A program made the translations under genes and the position numbers. 15,174 nt of DNA from 66-474 sp051962095 (lineage in GTDB: Bacteria > Pseudomonadota > Gammaproteobacteria > Xanthomonadales > Rhodanobacteraceae): positions 1-15,174 of the forward strand of contig JBQCCP010000096.1 in the NCBI GenBank assembly GCA_051962095.1, given 5' to 3'. The notes under the pieces were generated by a model. That model saw only the letters and a program-made list of their open reading frames with translations. It searched no databases and was not told the origin of the DNA. The first letter of the stretch is position 1. Each line of letters starts with the position of its first letter. Below, piece after piece: positions 7,031-13,655 of this stretch.

Positions 7031-8409
7031 GCGCCGCTCCCGCCGAACAGGGCTTGCAGGCGACGCAGGAATTCCGGCGTGGGATCGCCGCCGGGCAGGC
7101 GCGTCATGTGCACGGCCTTGAACAGGTCCGGCACGTGCGCCGCGGCTTCGGGCGTATCGTCGATGCACACCGGCAGGATGAACACCGCGCCGCCCGCCAT
7201 GTTGCGCACGCGGTCCACCGCGTAACTCCATTCGCGCCGAAAGTACGCTTCGAGCCGCTTCTCGGTGGTCGCCGAAATCACCGGCACGAAGAAACTGCAA
7301 CGCGCGATGTTCGCGCGGATCTTGCGGTCGTAATCGTCGCCGCTTGCCAGCCGGTCGAGGTCGAACCAGGTGGTGAGGCCGGCCGCGTCCAGTCCGGCCT
7401 TGAGGCGCTGCACGGCGGGCAGGTCCTCGCGCGCATAGCTGATGAAGATCGCGTTGGCCGGCATTTCGCGCGCCGGGGGCAGGAAGCGTTGCGGCGACGG
7501 CCCGGATGCCGCGGGTGCCACGGGTTGCCGCGCGATCCAGCGCCGGTGCAGTTCGGCGACGAAACCTTCCGCGCCGGCATACACGCGGGTGCGCACGCTG
7601 ACCTGCTGCAGGAACGCCACCAGCCGCTGGTCGCCGCTGGTGTGGTCGTCGGCCAGCACCTCGGTGACTTCGCGTGGATCGGACAGCCGCTTGCGCTTGG
7701 CCATGCGCAGGAACAGCCGCGCCAGCCAGTTCGAAAAGCTGCTGCCGATCAGCAACAGATGGTTGTGTTCGAGTTCGTGGAAAAGTTTTTCCGGAGTCAG
7801 GTGCTCGGATTGCAGCGCGCAGATGTACTCCAGCATGTCCTCGTCCGACAGCACGTAGGTCGGCGAGGCGGACAGTTTTCCGAGCAGGTGGTACACCACG
7901 GTGCGCTGCAGCTCGCCGCGTTCGGACGGCAGGTCGGCGATGCGATTGGGTGAGTACGCGATCACTTCGGTCGAAGGCTGGCCGCCATAGCGTTCGACGT
8001 TGACCGCGTCGGCGAGCAGCGGATCGAACGTGGTGGTCACGAACAGGTCGAAGTCGGTGATCTGCGCAAGCTGGCGCAGCGCCAGCGGCGGTTCCACGCT
8101 GAGTTCGCGCATGATCGAACGCAGGCGCGTGTAGGCTTCCTCGCGCCGGCCCCGCTGGCCGAGGTAGCAGCACACCACGTCATTGAGCGCGGTCGGCTGT
8201 GGCAGTTCGGCGGTATCCACCGCGAGGCGCGCCGCAAGTTTCTCGGCCAGCCAGCCGTACAGCGGACGCAGGCCGCTGTCGGTCTGCACCCGCAGGAGTT
8301 CCGGGCCGATGATCGGGATGACGCGGTGTTCCTCGATGTAATTGAGGAGGTCGTCCCAGGCGTCGTCGTCGAAGCTTTGCGGCTGTTCGGCCGCGATCTG
8401 GAGTGCCAT
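7027..8409 (-). CDS. SIR2-like + TIR domain fusion protein (putative NAD-targeting effector)
   Basis: This is a 460-residue soluble protein with two NAD-related modules. Residues about 20-295 resemble the SIR2-like domain of defence proteins: an opening loop VIPIIGPELL (30-39) where sirtuins have GAGxS, LFVTTTFDPLL (122-132) in place of TTNYD, a probable catalytic His in VVYHLLG (H174), and LLIGSSFSNWLARLFL (219-234). After a Pro/Ala linker (about 296-317), residues 318-455 form a TIR domain: FISYAREDLPAV at its first strand, WFDLDRLASGDDY (348-360) as the BB-loop region, and FRREWSYA, whose E393 lies where NAD-cleaving TIR domains carry the catalytic Glu. No signal peptide or membrane helix is present. 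GAGG 8 bases before ATG8409 is the ribosome site. Its TGA overlaps the STAND start by four bases, implying coupled translation and a joint function. NAD hydrolysis or cyclic-ADP-ribose signalling is expected for these families but is inferred. The SIR2 half may be inactive because of the altered first motif. Confidence 0.9.
   Translation of the reverse strand: MALQIAAEQPQSFDDDAWDDLLNYIEEHRVIPIIGPELLRVQTDSGLRPLYGWLAEKLAARLAVDTAELPQPTALNDVVCCYLGQRGRREEAYTRLRSIMRELSVEPPLALRQLAQITDFDLFVTTTFDPLLADAVNVERYGGQPSTEVIAYSPNRIADLPSERGELQRTVVYHLLGKLSASPTYVLSDEDMLEYICALQSEHLTPEKLFHELEHNHLLLIGSSFSNWLARLFLRMAKRKRLSDPREVTEVLADDHTSGDQRLVAFLQQVSVRTRVYAGAEGFVAELHRRWIARQPVAPAASGPSPQRFLPPAREMPANAIFISYAREDLPAVQRLKAGLDAAGLTTWFDLDRLASGDDYDRKIRANIARCSFFVPVISATTEKRLEAYFRREWSYAVDRVRNMAGGAVFILPVCIDDTPEAAAHVPDLFKAVHMTRLPGGDPTPEFLRRLQALFGGSGA
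7037..7041 (-). promoter_or_regulatory. Ribosome-binding site of the STAND gene inside the SIR2-TIR coding end
   Basis: GGGAG (minus strand) lies six bases before the ATG of the STAND gene, within the last codons of the SIR2-TIR gene. It supports the ATGA-coupled start at 7030 rather than any upstream start. Confidence 0.6.
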
Positions 8410-8505
8410 GCCCCAAACCTCGCGATTGACCGGCGGAGCTTACTCCTGGCGGGCGCGTGCACAAGTGCCGGAGCCGGGCTGCCCAGTGTGGGCGGGATCT
8501 GGCGG
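8410..8505 (-). promoter_or_regulatory. Leader region of the SIR2-TIR/STAND operon
   Basis: Ninety-six bases separate the stop of the F420-reductase-like gene from the SIR2-TIR start on the same strand. There is GAGG at 8418-8421 (ribosome site). No clear promoter elements and no strong hairpin are visible, so the pair could have its own promoter here or be read through from the upstream gene. Confidence 0.35.
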
Positions 8506-9156
8506 TCAGGAGGTCGGAACCAGCCTGAAGGCGCGGCGCCACGCATCGTTCTTCATGGCGTTCCAGATCCAGACCACGCACGCCGCTTCGAGATAGTGCG
8601 ACGCATCGATGCCGCCAATGTCGACCGGGTTCCAGCCGAAGTCCGTGACGAGGTCGGCCGTGCGCCGCTTGGCGCCGGCATCGTCGCCACACAGGAACAT
8701 GTCGCCGCGAAGCCCGCCCTGCAGTTCGGGCCGGAAGAACAGCACGTTGCCGACCGTGTTGAAAACCTTGACGATCTTCGCGTCGGGCAGGAGTTGCTGA
8801 TGGGTCTCGCCGGCCGACGTGCCCGCGGCGCCGATCAGTTTGGGCGGTGAACCTTCATGGAATTCGAGCGGGTTGGTGACGTCCCAGACCAGCTTGCCGT
8901 CGAAATGTTCCGGCCCCGCCATCTCGATGGCATGGGCTGTGGCCGTGCCCAGCGTCGCCAGCACCACCATCTCGCCGAAGTCGGCCGCCTGCACGAACGT
9001 GCCGGCATCGGCCTTCGCACCCGCGCGCTGCGCCCACCGTATCGCGGACGGATTGCTGCCCTGCCGCGAACCGAGCATCACCTCATGGCCGAGCGCCAGG
9101 AATCCGTTGCCGAGCGATTGCGCCACCTGCGTGGAACCCAGAATACCTATTTTCAT
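8506..9156 (-). CDS. NADPH-dependent F420 reductase-like oxidoreductase (NAD(P)-binding)
   Basis: This 216-residue cytosolic protein belongs to the family whose founding members transfer hydride between NADP and coenzyme F420; many bacterial relatives act without F420. The Rossmann start reads MKIGILGSTQVAQSLGNGF (dinucleotide-binding glycines G4, G7), and HEVMLGSR ends the second strand with S30-R31, a pattern that favours NADP over NAD. Later segments VWDVTNPLEF (about 90-99) and KVFNTVG (about 130-135) are family-typical. The ribosome site is excellent (AAGGAGGA at 9163-9170, six bases from the ATG), which fixes the start. It lies upstream of the SIR2-TIR/STAND pair on the same strand, 96 bases away, so co-transcription is possible. 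A functional link to NAD metabolism of that pair is speculation. The GxGxxG motif is modified (GILGSTQ). Confidence 0.88.
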   Translation of the reverse strand: MKIGILGSTQVAQSLGNGFLALGHEVMLGSRQGSNPSAIRWAQRAGAKADAGTFVQAADFGEMVVLATLGTATAHAIEMAGPEHFDGKLVWDVTNPLEFHEGSPPKLIGAAGTSAGETHQQLLPDAKIVKVFNTVGNVLFFRPELQGGLRGDMFLCGDDAGAKRRTADLVTDFGWNPVDIGGIDASHYLEAACVVWIWNAMKNDAWRRAFRLVPTS

Positions 9157-9162
9157 GTCGAG

Positions 9163-9170
9163 TCCTCCTT
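9163..9170 (-). promoter_or_regulatory. Strong Shine-Dalgarno of the oxidoreductase gene
   Basis: AAGGAGGA on the minus strand, six bases before ATG9156, is close to the full anti-16S match and the strongest ribosome site in the window. Confidence 0.75.
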
Positions 9171-9244
9171 CTGCAGGTCGTCTGCGTGATCGATTCCATC
9201 AAGGTTTCACCATCACCTCGATCGATTTGCGTTCGTCATCGCGC

Positions 9245-9326
9245 GATAGCCATCGGACGTGCCATCGCCGATCACCGCGGCTTTCTTGCCCTTGCCGACG
9301 CCGGCGACGAGGGCGGCGTGATGGCA
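9245..9326 (-). pseudogene. Zinc-type alcohol dehydrogenase, internal fragment
   Basis: Minus-strand reading from 9326 gives CHHAALVAGVGKGKKAAVIGD, the start of the Rossmann domain of zinc-dependent medium-chain dehydrogenases (the family typically has HHAA...V.PG..VAVVGDGAVGL). Similarity stops after VIGDG and the frame soon closes. No start codon, zinc-ligand region or C-terminal half accompanies it. This is a short relic; the assignment depends on about 25 residues. Confidence 0.45.
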
Positions 9327-9424
9327 TCACGACGCATTCCGCTGGCTCATGTCGCCCTTTGGATAAGCCTTGATGCCACTGTCGCGAACGAGCAGGGGCC
9401 ACGCATATCAGGACGAGTGCGACG

Positions 9425-9592
9425 AGCAGGTGACGAAGCGGACAGCGCCAGGCCGGCCGCGGCCACCAGCACGACGGTGCTCGCGATGAAACTGGTTCGA
9501 TAGCCGCTGGCGTCGAACGGCAATTCGCCGACGGTGGGAGCCCAGCGCAATGGAAAGCTGGACCACGGCGACCATGTCTTCGCGATACCCAT
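9425..9592 (-). pseudogene. MFS transporter, C-terminal helix fragment with frameshift
   Basis: Minus-strand reading gives YREDMVAVVQLSIALG, then a frame break near 9540, then STVGELPFDASGYRTSFIAS followed by a hydrophobic stretch TVVLVAAAGLALSAS. This matches the last two helices and connecting loop of 12-helix MFS drug/sugar efflux transporters (typically VAVVQLAITLGA..GG.LFDASGYRSTF). The other ten helices are missing. It adjoins the alcohol dehydrogenase relic on the same strand, so both may be remains of one lost operon. Confidence 0.55.
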
Positions 9593-9608
9593 GCTTCCGT
9601 AACGGGCA

Positions 9609-9623
9609 CCGTGGAGACCACGG
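9609..9623. repeat. Short inverted repeat (possible operator or hairpin)
   Basis: CCGTGG, AGA spacer, CCACGG: perfect 6-bp arms upstream of a -10-like hexamer. It could be a regulator site for the hybrid kinase gene or a remnant hairpin of the decayed transporter gene. Confidence 0.3.
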
Positions 9624-9863
9624 ATCTTCGGGACTCTTATGCTAGCCTTCCGAGGCATTTACAAATTCGTGATTGGCTTCGCTTCTGCGACCATGCACGT
9701 GCCATGCAGTCCCTTTGGGTTGGGTAGAGCGGAAAGCCCCCGCATTCCTCGCCAGCTGCATTGACGCGCCAGCCCAGAATCCAACGGCACCTATCGGATT
9801 CCAAAGTCGCAAAGAAGCGAGGAGTTACGGAACAATCCTGAGGTAAATTTTTGCAGCGCCCGG

Positions 9864-12743
9864 ATGCGCACGCCCATGGCCACCTTCGCTGTCCCAGCCG
9901 ATCTCTTGACGCAGCCGTCGCTGCTCGTTTCGACGGACGGCGTCATTCAAGCGTGCAATGTCGCCTTCGCGTCGAGCATCGGGACGACCCCGGAAGCGTT
10001 GCGGGGGCGGAACCTGGTCTCGTTGCTCGCGGATACCGACCTCGACCTGCTCGAGTATTTGCGGGCTTGTGCAGAAGGCCAAGCATCGCGTGCGAGACTT
10101 GCCTTTGGCCACGAGGGCGCCACGGCAACTTACGGCGCCCGAGGCGTTGCGCACGGCTTGTCAGAGGATGCTGCTTCGCGGCCGGTCCTCCTTCTGCTGA
10201 ACCGATTGAATCCGAGCGCCGCCGAATCAGTGACGGCCGCGTCGAGCGCGGATGTCTCGCAAAGCGGTCGGATTTCTCCACGGGGCGAGAGCAACCTCCT
10301 CGACGTCACGCTCGCGAGTATCGGAGACGGCGTGATCGTGACGGATGCCGCGGGTCGCGTGATATTCCTGAACCCGACCGCCGAGCAGCTCACTGGCTGG
10401 TCTTCGGCGGAGGCGAGAAACGCGTCATTCGCGGAAGTCTTCCGCATCGTCAATGAATATACCGAGGTCCCGGTCGACCATCCGGTGGTCAAGGTGATCC
10501 AGTCCGGCGGAATCGTTGGCTTGGCGAATCACACGGTGCTCATCAGCCGCGACGGCAGGCGCATTCCCATCGACGACAGCGGGGCGCCCATTCGACACGA
10601 GGGCGCGCTGGTGGGGATCGTCGTCGTCTTTCGCGACGTGACCGAGCGCAGGCGCGCGGAGCGTGAGCGCGCCAGGCTCGCGGCCATCGTGGAGGGTTCG
10701 GACGATGCCATCGCCAGCAAGACGCTGCTCGGCATCGTGACGTCCTGGAATCCCGCCGCCACGCGCCTTCTCGGATACAAGCCCGAAGAAATCATCGGAA
10801 AGTCCATCACGCTCATCATCCCGCCCGAGCGGCAGGCCGAGGAGGACGCCATCCTGGATCAGTTGCGCCGCGGGAAGCGCGTGGATCACTTCGAAACCGT
10901 GCGGGTCGCCAAGGACGGAACCCGCCTCGACGTTTCCCTGACCATCTCTCCGATCCGGGACCCGAGCGGCGCAATCGTCGGCGCCTCGAAAATCCTGCGG
11001 GACATCACGGCCCGCAAGCGCTCGGAACAGCGCCTGCAGGAAGAAATCCAGGTGCGGGAATTGCTCGGGGACGCCGCCCAGGCCGTCGTCAGTGCTCAGT
11101 TGGATCTGGAGCGTGTGGTACAGGGCATCACTGACATCGCGAAGGAGATCACCGGCGCTGCCTTCGGTGCATTCTTCTACAACGTCCGGGATGAACGCGG
11201 GGAATCATACCGGCTGTACACGATCTCCGGGGCACCGCGCGAGGCGTTCTCCCGCTTTCCACAGCCCCGCAACACGGCGGTGTTCGGGCCGACGTTTCGC
11301 GGGGAGGCCAGTGTACGCAGCGCGGACATCACGGCCGATCCGCGCTATGGCCATAACCCGCCGTATCACGGCATGCCCGAGGGACATCTGCCCGTTCGAA
11401 GTTTCCTCGCCGTACCCGTGAAGGCAGCCTCCGGGGAGGTCCTTGGAGGACTTTTCTTCGGCCATCCAGAGCCGGACGTGTTCACCGATCGGGCCGAGCA
11501 ACTCGTGATCGCGGTGGCCGCTCAGGCGGCCGTCGCTGTCGAGAGCGCGCGGGCGCATCAGGCCCTGAAACAGGAGATCGATCAGCGCAAGCAGGCGGAG
11601 CAGGCGCTCAGCCGCGCCAATCGCCAAAAGGATGAGTTTCTCGCAATGCTTGCGCACGAACTCAGGAATCCGCTCGCTCCAATCCGGAATGCGACGGAAC
11701 TCCTGTCCCATATGCTCGCGAATGACACCCATGCCCAGGCCGCCCTCGGCATGATCGACCGCCAGGGCGTGCAGCTGTCGCGGTTCGTGGACGACCTGCT
11801 GGATGTCTCCCGCGTCACGACGGGCAGGATCAACCTCGAATGCAAGACCGTCGACCTCGCCACCGTTGTCACCCAGGCGGTGGAGACCGTTGAGCCGCAG
11901 ATCCGCGAAAAGCGGCACAAGGTTTCCATCACGGCGTTCTACGAACCGTTGTACGTGGAGGGCGACTTCGCGCGACTGGTCCAGTGCATAGGCAACGTTC
12001 TTGCGAATGCCTGCAAGTACACGGAACCTGGCGGGGAGATCGGGATTCGTACCCGCGGGAACAGGGACAGCGCCTTCATCGAAATTTCCGACACGGGCGC
12101 AGGCATTCCGCCGGAGCTGCTTCCGTACGTTTTCGATCTGTTCGTGCAGAGCGACCGCACTCTGGATCGTGCCCAGGGCGGCTTGGGCGTCGGACTGACG
12201 GTGGTCAAGCGCCTGATCGAAATGCACCGGGGCGAGGTCACCGCGCGCAGCGATGGACTTGGGCGAGGGTCGACATTCGAGATACGACTGCCTCGGATCG
12301 CGCGCCCGGCTCCCGTGTCCGGTGGTGGGGAGCAGTTCAAAGCGGAACCACGGCGCGTGTTGATCGTCGACGACAACAAGGATGCGGCAGACTCGCTCGC
12401 ACTGCTCCTCGAATTCGAGGGTCATGAGACGCGCGTGGCCTACAGCGGCGAGGAGGCGCTCGCGAGCATCGAGTCGTTCAAGCCCGACATTGCGTTGCTC
12501 GACATCGGGCTGCCCGAGATGAACGGATACGACCTGGCGCGGCAGATACGCAAGCTACCGCAGTTGAAGACCGTGCGGCTCATCGCGCTGACCGGCTATG
12601 GGCAGGCGGAAGACCAGCAGCGCGCCTACGCCGCTGGTTTTGACGATCACCTCGTCAAACCCGTGACCTTGTCGGCGCTGGAACACGCCATCGGCGGAGT
12701 GCCCCTAGGTGGCTCAGCAAGGCCCGAGCAAGATCGCACCTGA
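9864..12743 (+). CDS. Soluble hybrid sensor histidine kinase / response regulator (PAS-PAS-PAS-GAF-HisKA-HATPase-REC)
   Basis: This is a 959-residue cytosolic signalling kinase with no membrane helix. Domains in order: PAS-like (about 12-115), PAS (about 145-262, LASIGDGVIVTDAAGRV), PAS (about 268-390, ending in the PAC signature VGASKILRDITARK), GAF (about 404-565), coiled-coil linker, HisKA with FLAMLAHELRNPLAP (phospho-acceptor H598), HATPase_c with NVLANACKY (N715), DTGAGIP (743-749) and GGLGVGLTVV, then a receiver domain (about 831-945) with D836/D837, phospho-acceptor D880 in LLDIGLP, and K932. All catalytic residues are present, so autophosphorylation and phosphotransfer to its own receiver are expected. 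It lacks an output domain, and no partner Hpt or DNA-binding regulator is nearby. ATG9864 is used; ATG9876 is equally possible, and neither has a good ribosome site. The signal sensed is unknown. Confidence 0.93.
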   Translation: MRTPMATFAVPADLLTQPSLLVSTDGVIQACNVAFASSIGTTPEALRGRNLVSLLADTDLDLLEYLRACAEGQASRARLAFGHEGATATYGARGVAHGLSEDAASRPVLLLLNRLNPSAAESVTAASSADVSQSGRISPRGESNLLDVTLASIGDGVIVTDAAGRVIFLNPTAEQLTGWSSAEARNASFAEVFRIVNEYTEVPVDHPVVKVIQSGGIVGLANHTVLISRDGRRIPIDDSGAPIRHEGALVGIVVVFRDVTERRRAERERARLAAIVEGSDDAIASKTLLGIVTSWNPAATRLLGYKPEEIIGKSITLIIPPERQAEEDAILDQLRRGKRVDHFETVRVAKDGTRLDVSLTISPIRDPSGAIVGASKILRDITARKRSEQRLQEEIQVRELLGDAAQAVVSAQLDLERVVQGITDIAKEITGAAFGAFFYNVRDERGESYRLYTISGAPREAFSRFPQPRNTAVFGPTFRGEASVRSADITADPRYGHNPPYHGMPEGHLPVRSFLAVPVKAASGEVLGGLFFGHPEPDVFTDRAEQLVIAVAAQAAVAVESARAHQALKQEIDQRKQAEQALSRANRQKDEFLAMLAHELRNPLAPIRNATELLSHMLANDTHAQAALGMIDRQGVQLSRFVDDLLDVSRVTTGRINLECKTVDLATVVTQAVETVEPQIREKRHKVSITAFYEPLYVEGDFARLVQCIGNVLANACKYTEPGGEIGIRTRGNRDSAFIEISDTGAGIPPELLPYVFDLFVQSDRTLDRAQGGLGVGLTVVKRLIEMHRGEVTARSDGLGRGSTFEIRLPRIARPAPVSGGGEQFKAEPRRVLIVDDNKDAADSLALLLEFEGHETRVAYSGEEALASIESFKPDIALLDIGLPEMNGYDLARQIRKLPQLKTVRLIALTGYGQAEDQQRAYAAGFDDHLVKPVTLSALEHAIGGVPLGGSARPEQDRT

Positions 12744-13375
12744 AAAGTTGCGTTTACAGGCTCTCGCGGAGTCCTCCACTGCCTGAAACTGGCCGCTGAG
12801 CGACCTCCATGCATTGATCGCGACGCGACCCCAGCAGCCGCTGCAAGGCCGTATCCAACATGAGACAACCACGACCGGGCGCCGCCCCTGGTTCACCGCC
12901 CGACAATCCGATGGAACGGTATGCACTCTTCCAAAGTTTGTCGCCAGACCCGCGCAAAGTTTGTCACGGCGCGTCGACCGAGATCTGGATGGTGGCACGC
13001 GTCGGTGCCTTCTCAGCGCCAAACCTGAACTAGACGTCTCAGAACGCCTCCTGGCTGACGACCGTCACGAGATGCGGAATGGTCGCTTCCGACGGCACGC
13101 CCTGAACCATCGCAGAGAAAACTCTTTGTGCGCCGGCAACCATGTGGGTCAGCATACCGGTCGCACCGGGCCATGGCGCGTCGCTTGTTGGCTGGACCGT
13201 GCAGGGTCTGCCCGGCGCACGTTGGCCCTCGATCCAACCTACTCGAATAGACCCCGCGTGGCCACCGTCTTGCTGCCCAGCCCCCGGCAATAGAAACACC
13301 TGAAGCTCCGCGAGTCATATGCCAAAATGGTCCCGCGGGCACGTGGGGAATGATATTCCGGACGTGGGGGGCAGC
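12744..13375. other. Gene-poor region after the hybrid kinase
   Basis: About 630 bases with no gene that can be supported. Open frames on both strands have low-complexity, Arg-rich translations and no family resemblance. The most protein-like is a minus-strand frame at 13039-13299 (GTG start, 86 codons, ending IPHLVTVVSQEAF), which may be a decayed gene. An 11-bp direct repeat occurs at 12932-12965. No clear terminator follows the kinase stop. Confidence 0.4.
12932..12965. repeat. 11-bp perfect direct repeat, 23-bp period
   Basis: CAAAGTTTGTC occurs at 12932-12942 and again at 12955-12965. A start-to-start distance of 23 bp puts the copies roughly two helical turns apart, as in tandem operator sites. 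No adjacent gene start obviously uses them, so a leftover of a mobile element or operator is equally possible. Confidence 0.4.
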
Positions 13376-13655
13376 ATGGGTGGCAGGCGCTTGCGGCAGG
13401 AACTGAAGCCCCGTCACGTGTACCGCGTCGCTGTGGGCCATGCAGTCGTGGGCTGGCTGTTGACCGAAGTCGCGACGCAGGTACTCCCTTTGTTTCATTT
13501 GAATCGACCAGGCCGTGGTGCCGGTGGTCCTGGTCGGGTTTCCGATCGCGCTGGTGCTGGCGCGGGCGCTCGATGCGGCGCCCGCGGGTATCGTGCGCAC
13601 GGGCGCTGCACCGGAAAGCGACGCAACAAATCCGGCCGCCACAAACGGGGCGCCC
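13376..13655 (+). pseudogene. Two-TM N-terminal domain of a TolB-like/TPR-type protein, frameshifted fragment
   Basis: From ATG13376 (G-rich ribosome site just before it) the frame reads MGGRRLRQELKPRHVYRVAV and HAVVGWLLTEVATQVLPLFHL, the first helix of the membrane domain found at the front of proteobacterial TolB-like/TPR proteins (family pattern ELKRRNVYRVAVAYAVVGWLL). Near 13497-13503 there is a one-base shift (an extra A in TTTGAATCG would explain it). The second helix follows in the other frame as PVVLVGFPIALVLARALDAA and APAGIVRT, matching GFPIALVLAWAFE.TPEGIKRT of the family. It then passes in frame, without a stop, into the next gene. The TolB-like and TPR parts belonging to this copy are missing. 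It is either a relic of a tandem paralogue or a duplicated N-terminus of the downstream gene. Confidence 0.6.

Larger units (their letters stand above)
9157..9863. other. Long intergenic region with gene relics, upstream of the hybrid kinase
   Basis: Some 700 bases lie between the divergent oxidoreductase and hybrid kinase genes. The left part holds the ADH and MFS relics. The right part (about 9620-9860) is less GC-rich than the surroundings and probably carries the kinase promoter: TATGCT at about 9639 is a -10-like element without a convincing -35, and a dyad CCGTGG-AGA-CCACGG lies at 9609-9623. No intact gene is supported here; the open frames present have no recognisable product. Confidence 0.5.

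Noticed and set aside
5579..7225. Long plus-strand open frame opposite the STAND and SIR2-TIR genes (548 codons)
   Set aside because: Same reason: a shadow of the minus-strand NTPase domain, low-complexity translation and no ribosome site.
7031..8173. In-frame upstream extension of the STAND gene to a 1450-aa protein
   Set aside because: The extension translates the SIR2-TIR gene in a wrong frame, giving Arg/Pro/Ala-rich sequence with no domain, while the ATGA overlap with a GGGAG site marks the real start at 7030.
9851..10456. Alternative plus-strand frame at the start of the hybrid kinase (TTG start, 201 codons)
   Set aside because: It overlaps the kinase PAS domains in another frame, and its Arg-rich translation matches nothing.
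13039..13299. Possible small minus-strand gene of 86 codons with GTG start
   Set aside because: Its C-terminal part looks protein-like (HMVAGAQRVFSAMVQG), but there is no clear ribosome site or family and the first half is low complexity. It is not supported as a real gene.
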